DNA of 16,635 nucleotides from Methylophaga sp. (GTDB lineage: Bacteria > Pseudomonadota > Gammaproteobacteria > Nitrosococcales > Methylophagaceae), in contig WTAY01000261.1 of the NCBI GenBank assembly GCA_013139345.1, positions 1-16,635 of the forward strand. The letters run 5' to 3'. The notes beneath the pieces were generated by a model. The model was not told the DNA's origin, did no database searches, and was given only the letters and a program-made list of their open reading frames with translations. A program made the position numbers and the translations under genes. Positions 1 through 6,664 of the stretch are shown here, in pieces. Each line of letters opens with the position of its first letter. Position 1 is the stretch's first letter.

Positions 1-89
1 TCTGCAAGATCGTGCCAAACAGCACTGTTCATACTCCAGCCATGCAACATCACTAAGTCAGGACCTTGCCCTATTACTTTAATGTGCAT
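1..89 (-). CDS. bioH: Pimeloyl-ACP methyl ester esterase BioH, N-terminal fragment
   Basis: Only the first 29 codons lie in the window; the rest runs off the left edge. The ATG is at 87-89 and the reading begins MHIKVIGQGPDLVMLHGWSM. LVMLHGWSM is the oxyanion-hole region of alpha/beta hydrolases and closely matches the LLHGWG segment of BioH. BioH removes the methyl group from pimeloyl-ACP methyl ester to finish the pimeloyl chain that BioF uses. The position directly downstream of bioB-bioF, as in the bioBFHCD operons of pseudomonads, supports the call. The catalytic Ser, Asp and His are outside the window. Another short alpha/beta hydrolase cannot be excluded from sequence alone, but the context makes this unlikely. 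Confidence 0.85.
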   Translation of the reverse strand, partial: MHIKVIGQGPDLVMLHGWSMNSAVWHDLA

Positions 90-97
90 TATCTTTT

Positions 98-162
98 ACC
101 ATTCAATGCATAAGCTTTGTCATTCAATGCATAAGCTTTGTCATTCAACGCATAAACTTCGT
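98..162. repeat. Three 21-bp direct repeats, in phase with the adjoining REP arm
   Basis: Units lie at 100-120, 121-141 and 142-162. The first two are identical (cattcaatgcataagctttg plus t) and the third differs at a few positions. The motif gtcattc starts at 119, 140 and 161, exactly 21 bp apart, and the copy at 161 is the beginning of the REP-like arm. The array sits in the transcribed gap between bioF and bioH, just upstream of the bioH start codon. Confidence 0.85.
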
Positions 163-239
163 CATTCCCGCGCATGCGGGAATCCAACGATAGTGGATAT
201 TGCAACTGCCCATGGATCCCCGCATGCGCGAGGATGACG
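160..239. repeat. REP-like imperfect inverted repeat between bioF and bioH
   Basis: The arms at 160-186 and 213-239 are reverse complements over 27 bp with three mismatches. They begin with cgtcattcccgcg, a sequence typical of bacterial repetitive extragenic palindromes. Each arm also contains its own palindrome (cgcatgcg), so single-arm hairpins and one large stem are both possible. It lies between bioF and bioH in the transcribed direction. It could shield upstream bioBF mRNA from decay or reduce read-through into bioH; that role is inferred. No REP-associated tyrosine transposase gene is in the window. Confidence 0.8.
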
Positions 240-249
240 AGTACGTGAT

Positions 250-1425
250 TTAATCTGCACATATTACTTCCAAAGCATCCAAAAGTTGAGTCACCTGTTG
301 CTCTGTATGATTCGCAGAAAAAGTAATTCGTAATCTAGCAGAACCCTCAGGTACGGTAGGTGGTCTTATCACACCAACTAAGAGGCCTTTTTCTTCTAAG
401 GCTTTACCAATATTGATTGCTTGCTGATCATCACCAATTAATACTGGTTGAATTGCTGTTGATGAGTCCATCAGATTTAAACCAAGCTGTTTTGCACCCG
501 CTCTAAACTGGGAAATTAATGACTGCAATTTTTCTCGCCGCCAACTTTCTTGTTCTACCAACGTCAAGCTTGCTAATGTAGCTGCTGCAATAGCAGCGGG
601 TTGTGCCGTGGTATAGACATAACTTCGTGCTTGTTGGATTAACGTCTCGATAACCTCATCATCAGCAGCAATAAATGCGCCTGATGTTCCAAATGCTTTG
701 CCAAAGGTGCCCATAATAATAGGTAATTCATCTTGACCAAGGTTCCAGTATTCAACACTGCCTCGACCATGTTCACCTAATACTCCAAGAGCATGTGCTT
801 CATCGAGTAACACGGCAGCATGATGTTGTTTAGCCTGCGCCATAATCTCAGGCAAAGGTGCAATATCACCATCCATACTAAACACACCATCGCTCACTAT
901 CAGTTTATTTTTTGCTGTACAGGCTTTATCTAAACGCTTATGAAGGAGTGACATATTGGCATGAGGATAACGTAATAGATCAGCCTCAGATAAACGCGAA
1001 CCATCTAGTAATGAGGCATGATTAAGTTTATCTTGAATAACCGTATCACCACGCGTCATCAACCCATCAATAATACCCATATTGGCTTGATAGCCAGAGG
1101 AAAACAGTAAGACCCGTTGTTGGCCTGTAAACTCAGCTAATGCTAGTTCCAACTTTTGATGATAATGACTATGCCCTGTCAACAAATGAGCTGCGCCTGC
1201 ACCAACACCTTCCTGTTCCACGGCATCAATAAAGGCTTTTTTTAATGCAGGGTGACTGGCAAGTCCTAAATAATCATTACTGCAAAATGACAAACGCTTT
1301 TGTCCATCAATAACAACATGTACGCCTTGCTCTCCAAGGCGTGTTCGTTGCCTGCGATATCGGCCAGTCGCCTTCTTGTCGGCTAGCTGTTCAACTAATT
1401 GTTGTGACCAAGGCAAGCTTGCCAT
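250..1425 (-). CDS. bioF: 8-amino-7-oxononanoate synthase BioF
   Basis: A 391-residue PLP enzyme of the alpha-oxoamine synthase family. It condenses pimeloyl-ACP with L-alanine to 8-amino-7-oxononanoate, the first step of biotin ring assembly, in the cytoplasm. Visible hallmarks are SNDYLGL (49-55), GHSHYH (84-89), His136 in LNHASLLDGSR, the PLP-contacting pair in LLDEAHALG (Asp208, His211), and the Schiff-base lysine in GTFGKAFG (Lys243). Length is normal for the family. The ATG directly abuts the bioB stop codon (TAA then ATG, no gap), so the two are probably translationally coupled. Related enzymes such as glycine C-acetyltransferase are possible in principle, but the bioB and bioH neighbours settle the assignment. 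Confidence 0.97.
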   Translation of the reverse strand: MASLPWSQQLVEQLADKKATGRYRRQRTRLGEQGVHVVIDGQKRLSFCSNDYLGLASHPALKKAFIDAVEQEGVGAGAAHLLTGHSHYHQKLELALAEFTGQQRVLLFSSGYQANMGIIDGLMTRGDTVIQDKLNHASLLDGSRLSEADLLRYPHANMSLLHKRLDKACTAKNKLIVSDGVFSMDGDIAPLPEIMAQAKQHHAAVLLDEAHALGVLGEHGRGSVEYWNLGQDELPIIMGTFGKAFGTSGAFIAADDEVIETLIQQARSYVYTTAQPAAIAAATLASLTLVEQESWRREKLQSLISQFRAGAKQLGLNLMDSSTAIQPVLIGDDQQAINIGKALEEKGLLVGVIRPPTVPEGSARLRITFSANHTEQQVTQLLDALEVICAD

Positions 1426-2436
1426 TTAGTGACTACATGCTTCCTTAGCCGGTGCAGAATGTTCACCGATAACCGTGTTAATGCCTAAGCGCTCAAACAG
1501 CTTTTGGTCATGTTCTGTTCCTGGGTTATCGGTTGTCAGTAATTTATCACCATAGAAGATCGAGTTTGCACCAGCAAGGAAACACATGGCTTGCAGTTCA
1601 TCACTCATGCTTTCACGTCCAGCAGATAGTCGCACAAAAGATTGTGGCATCATCAAACGCGCCACAGCAATAGTACGAACAAATTCTAAAGGATCAATAT
1701 CGTCATTTTCTGCCAGTGGTGTGCCTTCAACTTTAACTAATAAATTGATTGGTACACTTTGAGGGTGGCTGGGCATATTGGCCAAACCTACTAACATGCC
1801 TGCACGGTCTTCATCATTTTCACCCATGCCGACAATACCACCACTACACACGTTAATATCTGCATCACGCACATAACTCAAGGTGTCTAAACGATCTTGA
1901 TACGTTCGGGTACTGATCACTTCACCATAAAATTCAGGTGAAGTGTCTAAGTTATGGTTGTAATAATCTAGCCCTGCTTCTTTTAGGCGTTTAGCTTGAT
2001 GATCTTCTAACATACCTAAGGTAACGCAGGTTTCTAAACCTAAATCTTTCACACCTGTCACCATGGTTGCAACACGCTCAAGATCACGATCTTTTAAGTT
2101 GCGCCATGCCGCTCCCATGCAAAAACGACTTGCACCAGCTTCTTTCGCTTGTGTCGCATTTTCTAATACTTTATCAAGTGGCATTAACGGTTCAGCTTTC
2201 ACCGCTGATTCATGATGAACACTTTGTGGACAGTAACCACAATCTTCGGCACAACCACCTGTTTTAATGCTCAATAAAGTACTGACTTGCACTGCATTAG
2301 GATCAAAGTTTTGACGATGAGATGTTTGAGCACGAAACATTAAGTCAGAGAAAGGTAAGGCATAAAGTGCTTCAACTTCTTCATTTGTCCAATTGTGACG
2401 AATACTTTGATCGGTTTCTGTTTGATTTTCAGGCAT
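1426..2436 (-). CDS. bioB: Biotin synthase BioB
   Basis: A 336-residue radical SAM enzyme that inserts sulfur into dethiobiotin. The [4Fe-4S] cysteines are in GGCAEDCGYCPQS (Cys62, Cys66, Cys69). Ligands matching the auxiliary [2Fe-2S] cluster are Cys106 (RFCMG), Cys137 (ETCVTL), Cys197 (NVCSGG) and Arg269 (VRLSAGR), so the full ligand set is present. YNHNLDTSPEFY is the family substrate/SAM-site segment. The N-terminus is about nine residues longer than the E. coli protein, which does not affect the core. It is the first gene of the bioBFH run and is divergent from comF across only 38 bp. The sequence directly before its ATG has no strong Shine-Dalgarno match. Confidence 0.98.
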   Translation of the reverse strand: MPENQTETDQSIRHNWTNEEVEALYALPFSDLMFRAQTSHRQNFDPNAVQVSTLLSIKTGGCAEDCGYCPQSVHHESAVKAEPLMPLDKVLENATQAKEAGASRFCMGAAWRNLKDRDLERVATMVTGVKDLGLETCVTLGMLEDHQAKRLKEAGLDYYNHNLDTSPEFYGEVISTRTYQDRLDTLSYVRDADINVCSGGIVGMGENDEDRAGMLVGLANMPSHPQSVPINLLVKVEGTPLAENDDIDPLEFVRTIAVARLMMPQSFVRLSAGRESMSDELQAMCFLAGANSIFYGDKLLTTDNPGTEHDQKLFERLGINTVIGEHSAPAKEACSH

Positions 2437-2474
2437 GATGTTACTTCGTTATATTTGAAAGGATTCAATAAGTA
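2437..2474. promoter_or_regulatory. Short divergent gap between bioB and comF
   Basis: Thirty-eight bases separate the two divergent start codons, so promoter elements for both genes must lie here or reach into the opposite coding region. AAAGGA at about 2458-2463 is a plausible comF ribosome binding site. An AT-rich tatatt at 2450-2455 could be part of a -10 element, but I see no convincing -35 partner. No copy of the BirA operator half-site type TTGTAAAC is visible. Confidence 0.35.
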
Positions 2475-3167
2475 ATGAACTCATTTTTACCGCGATTATA
2501 CAGCAATCTTCCATCAATACCCTGTAGGCTTTGTGGCGCTCCTAGCCAAGAATACGCTTTATGTAGTGCCTGTATTAATGATTTACCATTACTCGGCCCC
2601 TCTTGCCCTCGCTGTGCGATGCCCACAACTCATGGGCAACTTTGCGGTCAATGCCTAACCCAACCACCAGAACAAGACCTCAGTTTCAGTTTATTTCGTT
2701 ATCACGACCCTATTAATCGTTTAATTGCTGACTTGAAATATCATGACAAACTTTATCTCACTCAGCTATTTTCACACTTAATGAGCAAGCAACTCATACA
2801 GTCTCCTTTACCCCACTGTTTAATTCCTATCCCATTACATCCAAAACGGTTACGCCAACGTGGTTACAACCAATCATTAGAACTTGCTAAAACATTATCC
2901 AAACAGTTAAATATTCCGGTAAGTAACCGCTATTTAAGCCGAATTATAAATACGGCACCGCAAGCCTCTTTACCATTCAAGCAACGAGAAAGTAATATTA
3001 AACATGCATTTAAGCTTATGAGTTCTAGTGTCCCATCACATATAGCACTGGTTGATGATGTATTAACGACTGGCCACACTGCAAATATTGCAGCAAAATT
3101 ACTTAGACAAAAAGGCGTAAAAGTAATTGAAGTATGGACAATTGCTCGCACAATAAGACATGATTAG
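2475..3167 (+). CDS. comF: ComF-family phosphoribosyltransferase-like protein
   Basis: A 230-residue protein of the ComF/GntX family. It has four CxxC pairs in the N-terminal zinc-finger region (Cys17/20, 30/33, 44/47, 57/60) followed by a type I phosphoribosyltransferase-like domain. The PRPP-binding loop is LVDDVLTTGHT at about 192-202, and IPIPLHPKRLRQRGYNQS (about 117-134) is the conserved central motif. In naturally competent bacteria ComF helps bring single-stranded DNA into the cytoplasm; in other species the related GntX proteins have no settled reaction. The adjacency to bioB is common in gammaproteobacteria. It is probably the first gene of a plus-strand run with the diguanylate cyclase 20 bp downstream. 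A cytoplasmic location is inferred from the absence of a signal peptide. Confidence 0.93.
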   Translation: MNSFLPRLYSNLPSIPCRLCGAPSQEYALCSACINDLPLLGPSCPRCAMPTTHGQLCGQCLTQPPEQDLSFSLFRYHDPINRLIADLKYHDKLYLTQLFSHLMSKQLIQSPLPHCLIPIPLHPKRLRQRGYNQSLELAKTLSKQLNIPVSNRYLSRIINTAPQASLPFKQRESNIKHAFKLMSSSVPSHIALVDDVLTTGHTANIAAKLLRQKGVKVIEVWTIARTIRHD

Positions 3168-3187
3168 CATATACATATACTAAATGG

Positions 3188-4279
3188 ATGCTTGACCTAT
3201 TAGCCATGCCGCCTAATTCTGATCTATTACAAGCAAAACTAGATGCGCTTCTGCGTATTGCAAAAAATAATGATCAGAAACAGAAAAACTTCCAAGAATA
3301 TGAATTAAGCTTATTAAATAGTTCTGGTTTATTTGATTTATTGTCCATTATATTAGAGAAGCATTTAGACCGATTTCAACTGACAGAAGTCACACTGCTT
3401 CTGCTTGACCCCGAATATGAATGCCAACGTTTATTAGCAGCAACTCCCCAACCCAATTCGTGGAAAGGTCGACTACTCTTTACTGATAGCGAGCGAACAC
3501 TACAAAAAACCTATAATGTTCGTCATAGACCCAACCTATCGGAATTCACTCCTAAGCTTCACCACGCCTTCTTTCCCAATTATGTAGAACTGGGGTCAGT
3601 TGCAATACTCCCACTAATTCGCCGCAATAGAATCATCGGTAGTTTAAACTTGGGAAGTCGTATGAGTGATAGATTTCAAGCCCATATTGGCACTCAGTTT
3701 TTACAACACCTCACCGCTGTTATCTCAGCATGTATTGAAAATGCAAAACTACAAGAAAACATCAAACAACTCGGCTTATTAGATCCATTAACAGGCATCA
3801 ATAATCGTCGCTTTTTTGATCAACGTGTCACAGAAGAAGTCACCCTAGCACAGCGAAATAAAACACCATTATCATGTCTATTTATTGATTTAGATCACTT
3901 TAAAAATATTAATGACACCTATGGTCATCAAGCGGGAGATGACGTATTAAAACATGTTGCACTCATTTTTAATGACACCATGCGAACAAGTGACGTATTG
4001 GCTCGTTATGGGGGAGAAGAGTTTGTCATCTTACTTGCAAATACCAGTAGCCAAGATGCCTATGATATTGCCGATCGACTCCGAACTATTGTCGCCAAAA
4101 CATCATTTAGCATTACTCCAGAGATATCGTTAAACATCACCTTATCAATTGGGCTTTCAACACTGGGTGATAACCAACATATAACAACAACTCAACACCT
4201 TGTAAGTTTTGCAGATCAGGCAGTGTATGCAGCTAAAAAATCCGGAAGAAACCGCGTACACCGTGCACATTATTCCTGA
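3188..4279 (+). CDS. Diguanylate cyclase with N-terminal DUF484/GAF-like domain
   Basis: A 363-residue soluble protein predicted to make cyclic di-GMP from GTP. Residues about 1-190 form a GAF-like domain close to DUF484: the stretch LGSVAILPL through GSRMSDRF and IGTQFLQHL (about 135-175) has the spacing of that family. A short helix then leads to the GGDEF domain (about 197-360), with DPLTGINNRR (199-208), FIDLDHFKNIND (232-243), the active-site GGEEF (275-279) and the DQAVYAAKKSGRNR C-terminal motif. RTSD at 266-269, five residues before GGEEF, is an intact inhibitory I-site, so product feedback is expected. There is no transmembrane segment, so the signal is cytoplasmic. The start is uncertain: no clear Shine-Dalgarno precedes 3188, and an in-frame ATG follows at 3206. 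Confidence 0.93.
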   Translation: MLDLLAMPPNSDLLQAKLDALLRIAKNNDQKQKNFQEYELSLLNSSGLFDLLSIILEKHLDRFQLTEVTLLLLDPEYECQRLLAATPQPNSWKGRLLFTDSERTLQKTYNVRHRPNLSEFTPKLHHAFFPNYVELGSVAILPLIRRNRIIGSLNLGSRMSDRFQAHIGTQFLQHLTAVISACIENAKLQENIKQLGLLDPLTGINNRRFFDQRVTEEVTLAQRNKTPLSCLFIDLDHFKNINDTYGHQAGDDVLKHVALIFNDTMRTSDVLARYGGEEFVILLANTSSQDAYDIADRLRTIVAKTSFSITPEISLNITLSIGLSTLGDNQHITTTQHLVSFADQAVYAAKKSGRNRVHRAHYS

Positions 4280-4289
4280 TTAAACATTT

Positions 4290-4293
4290 GGAG
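4290..4293 (+). promoter_or_regulatory. Ribosome binding site that fixes the start at 4303
   Basis: GGAG lies nine bases before the ATG at 4303. It overlaps the in-frame TTG at 4288, which would otherwise extend the next protein by five residues. The Shine-Dalgarno placement favours the ATG. Confidence 0.7.
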
Positions 4294-4302
4294 CGCATAG
4301 TC

Positions 4303-4890
4303 ATGACGGACCGTATTAAGCAGTTAATTGAACAAATCAAACAATTAGAAGATGATTTAAGTAATGAACTGCATCAACATGAAGATGCCCTACTATTCCA
4401 CTTAAAAGGTAAGAAGGTTCAGTTTGAAAAAAGTGTTAGACAGGCTCATAAACAATTAAAAACAGCCGTTATACCTTGGTTATTTGGCATTCAGCCTCGC
4501 AACCTTCTTACCGCCCCCATTATTTATAGCATGATCATTCCATTGGTAATAAGTGATCTCTTTGTCAGCTTCTATCAAGCAACGTGCTTTCCTATTTACA
4601 AAATCACCAAAGTTCGACGCAGTGATTATCTTATTTTTGATCGTCATCACCTTGCCTATCTCAATGTCTTTGAAAAATTTCACTGCCTTTATTGTGCCTA
4701 TGCCAATGGCGTTATCGCTTATATTCGAGAAATTATTGGTCGAACAGAACAGTATTTCTGCCCCATCAAACATGCGCGTAAAGCACTTAATAATCACCCT
4801 CGTTACAGGGAGTTTATACCCTATGGAGAAGCTGAGGCTTATCATGAGAAACTCAATAAATTTCGTAGCGCTATGACTAAAGAAGAATAA
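4303..4890 (+). CDS. Conserved gammaproteobacterial protein with one membrane region and Cys cluster, function unknown
   Basis: 195 residues from the ATG at 4303. Residues 1-55 are charged and helical, suggesting a coiled coil. About 66-95 is hydrophobic (NLLTAPIIYSMIIPLVISDL and on), enough for one or two membrane helices or a re-entrant hairpin. The C-terminal half carries KFHCLYCAYANG (Cys128, Cys131) and YFCPIKHARK (Cys153, His157), a CxxC plus CxxxH arrangement that could bind zinc or iron; Cys95 lies at the end of the membrane region. I recognise the general pattern as a widespread uncharacterised gammaproteobacterial family but know no established function. It follows the diguanylate cyclase by 23 bp and is probably co-transcribed. 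Its last 14 bp overlap the 3' end of the convergent nuclease gene. Confidence 0.85.
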   Translation: MTDRIKQLIEQIKQLEDDLSNELHQHEDALLFHLKGKKVQFEKSVRQAHKQLKTAVIPWLFGIQPRNLLTAPIIYSMIIPLVISDLFVSFYQATCFPIYKITKVRRSDYLIFDRHHLAYLNVFEKFHCLYCAYANGVIAYIREIIGRTEQYFCPIKHARKALNNHPRYREFIPYGEAEAYHEKLNKFRSAMTKEE

Positions 4891-5710
4891 TTGAACTTGG
4901 GTGACGAATTAAAATTGAATAGCGATCTTTTGTCCGAGAGGCCCAGCCACGGATTTCTAATGGCTTATTAAGGTAAAGTTCTAAGTCAGGAAATAACGCT
5001 AGCTTATCCTTTGGAATACGGATATCAACTTTATCACTTAAAGTTAAACGTATATATTTACGGGTCGATTTTACTTTCGTTGCTGTCGCTAAAAATCGTT
5101 GCCAGCCTGAACGTTTTCTTTCTCGTGATAACTCATCAATTGAAATAGGCTGATATGAGTCTAAACTCCAAATACCAAGACCTTGATGCGAGGCCGATTC
5201 TTCGGCTTTTTTTAGCTCATCGAGGTAACGTAAATTTGGGGGAATAATGCTAAGTGTTGCAAGGCCAGCTTGAACAAGTTCTTTATTCAAGTGTTCACCT
5301 TCTATTGAAAACAAATGCGCCAAGGAACGGTCGTATTTATCTTTCTTTTGAACATCATATTCTAGGAATACTGAACCTTGCTGTAATTTGTCTTTTAACC
5401 ATTGTTTTGCAGTCAAACCACCTTCTTCACCTTGTCGATAACGACTTTCAATTTCTGGTGTATTAATTCCCAGTAACCGAACACGATCACCATTTTTTAG
5501 AATAATCGTATCACCATCATAAACACGTTTTACTTGGTGTTTATAACGGTATATTTTTGCAGGAGGTTTAACAAGGGTGGCGTTTGTCGAAGATTGATCA
5601 GAAAAGCTAACATTGCCTTTTTCATCTTCATAACGAAATATATCAGCAGAAATAAAATTGGCCTGCATAAGCAGGCCAATTAATAATAATCCATTACATA
5701 ATCGTCTCAT
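4877..5710 (-). CDS. Exported thermonuclease (SNase) with DUF4124 domain
   Basis: 277 residues. A signal peptide is visible (MRRLCNGLLLIGLLMQANFI then SA at 21-22). Next comes a short DUF4124-type segment (IFRYEDEKGNVSFSDQ, about 24-39), then the staphylococcal nuclease domain (about 58-182). The catalytic set is recognisable: VYDGDT (63-68), Arg78 and Glu86 in RLLGINTPE, and Arg128 in DKYDRSLAHLF. The position equal to Asp40 of the Staphylococcus enzyme is Asn83, as in many bacterial homologues. A C-terminal extension (about 195-277, with RGWASRTKDRYSI and RHPS) looks like an OB-like module. Predicted to cut DNA or RNA outside the cytoplasm; it may serve nutrient scavenging or matrix DNA turnover. 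It stands alone, converging on the upstream plus-strand run with a 14-bp overlap. Confidence 0.93.
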   Translation of the reverse strand: MRRLCNGLLLIGLLMQANFISADIFRYEDEKGNVSFSDQSSTNATLVKPPAKIYRYKHQVKRVYDGDTIILKNGDRVRLLGINTPEIESRYRQGEEGGLTAKQWLKDKLQQGSVFLEYDVQKKDKYDRSLAHLFSIEGEHLNKELVQAGLATLSIIPPNLRYLDELKKAEESASHQGLGIWSLDSYQPISIDELSRERKRSGWQRFLATATKVKSTRKYIRLTLSDKVDIRIPKDKLALFPDLELYLNKPLEIRGWASRTKDRYSILIRHPSSIILL

Positions 5711-5752
5711 GGGTTTATTGTCCCATAAAACTAATATTTAATGACTAATAGT

Positions 5753-5781
5753 GTTATACGCGTAATCATTGGAAATGCAGA
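5753..5781 (-). promoter_or_regulatory. Possible promoter of the nuclease gene
   Basis: On the minus strand TATAAC (5753-5758) is preceded, at a 17-bp spacing, by TCTGCA (5776-5781). The -10 matches five of six consensus bases, but the -35 matches only three. It lies about 45 bp upstream of the start codon, a sensible distance, but the support is weak. Confidence 0.3.
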
Positions 5782-5822
5782 TCTCCCCAATTCATCATTT
5801 CCATTAATCCTTAATTTTATCT

Positions 5823-5896
5823 CCTCACCCCAACCCTCTCCAACAGGAGAGGGAGCTTTAGCCCCTTCTCCCTTGAGGGAGAAGGTTGGGATGAGG
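5823..5896. repeat. Intergenic double-hairpin repeat
   Basis: Outer arms at 5823-5841 and 5878-5896 are reverse complements over 19 bp with two mismatches. Inside are two further hairpins: ccctctcc/ggagaggg (5834-5841 with 5846-5853) and a perfect nine-pair stem cttctccct/agggagaag (5865-5873 with 5876-5884). The cctcaccccaaccctctcc type of sequence is a familiar dispersed repeat in many proteobacteria. It lies between the MBL gene end (5918) and the nuclease gene start (5710), both on the minus strand. There is no T-run after either stem, so it is not a standard terminator. The rest of the 207-bp gap (5711-5917) shows only the weak promoter listed separately. Confidence 0.85.
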
Positions 5897-5917
5897 GGGG
5901 CAATCTAAATAAAACTA

Positions 5918-6664
5918 TTAGCGTACGTTACTCCATGCAGAACCTAGATCTAAATTCTCAAACCATGATAAGAAACGAGCAACATCTTCACCTCTAAAGA
6001 TCGCGCCATGTTGTGGGCACAACATTTCTACATCACGTTTACGTACTTCTGCAATCCAACGCATTTTTGCTGTGTTTGATGGCATCCAACGACGATGGAA
6101 GTATTCCATATATTGGGTATGTTCATCAAAGTTAGTAACAAATAATTCTGTAGAATCATCTGGTAATAGTGCAGCACCGATATCACCTGAGAAAAAGATT
6201 TTCGACTGCGGATCATAAACTGATAAGTTGCCTGATGAATGTAGGTAATGAGCTGGAACCACTTCAAGATCATGCCCACCTAACGTGATAACGCCACCTT
6301 CATCGGGAATAGGACGAATATTTTCAAGTTTCACACCAAAGTGAGTGATAAAACTGACCCAAATTTTAGGCATATAAACAATTAAGTCAGGGTTAGCTTG
6401 GATCCATAAAGGTAGTGATGAGATAACATCAGGATCTTGATGCGAGGCAAAAATTGCCTCAACATTCGCTAGTTCAAAATGTTTTGAGAACTCAGCCGCA
6501 ACCACTGAAAAGTTTTCAACACCGCCGGGATCAAGTAATAAACCACGGCCATTATTCTGAATTAGGTAGTGGTTGGTATCAATGACTTCTTCACGGCGTT
6601 CGGCATCACGGCCCATAACCATCCAACTATGTGCATTCTTTTTATACAGTTGTTCAACGCGCAT
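5918..6664 (-). CDS. Metallo-beta-lactamase-fold protein of the flavodiiron/ODP type (candidate O2/iron sensor)
   Basis: 248 residues from the ATG at 6662-6664. This start is chosen because AGGGGA lies nine bases upstream; an upstream in-frame ATG would add 18 residues without such a site. The fold is that of the MBL half of flavodiiron proteins, with no flavodoxin domain. Candidate metal ligands are His75, Asp77 and Asp79 in SHQDPDV, His142 in YLHSSGN, Asp161 in FSGDIGA and His219 in CPQHGAIFRG. Compared with the HxExDH motif of flavodiiron enzymes, Glu is Asp and the final His is Val80. Related stand-alone proteins (ODP) act as oxygen-binding diiron sensors in chemotaxis in Treponema denticola. 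The gene overlaps the chemoreceptor-like gene upstream by 11 bp, which supports a sensing role. A hydrolase role remains possible. Confidence 0.8.
   Translation of the reverse strand: MRVEQLYKKNAHSWMVMGRDAERREEVIDTNHYLIQNNGRGLLLDPGGVENFSVVAAEFSKHFELANVEAIFASHQDPDVISSLPLWIQANPDLIVYMPKIWVSFITHFGVKLENIRPIPDEGGVITLGGHDLEVVPAHYLHSSGNLSVYDPQSKIFFSGDIGAALLPDDSTELFVTNFDEHTQYMEYFHRRWMPSNTAKMRWIAEVRKRDVEMLCPQHGAIFRGEDVARFLSWFENLDLGSAWSNVR

Noticed and set aside
98..162. CRISPR-like direct repeats
   Set aside because: The units are back to back with no spacers, number only three, and lead into a REP arm; no cas gene is near.
2067..2267. Plus-strand 66-residue open frame inside bioB
   Set aside because: It is antisense to conserved radical SAM codons and has no recognisable domain or ribosome binding site.
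4480..4876. Open frames on both strands inside the unknown membrane protein gene (4480-4845 minus, 4553-4876 plus)
   Set aside because: They lie wholly inside a gene with clear conserved motifs and a ribosome binding site, and their translations show no recognisable domain.
5918..6664. Class B beta-lactamase or glyoxalase II
   Set aside because: The HxHxDH motif of those enzymes is missing; SHQDPDV with YLHSSGN and FSGDIG fits the flavodiiron/ODP branch.
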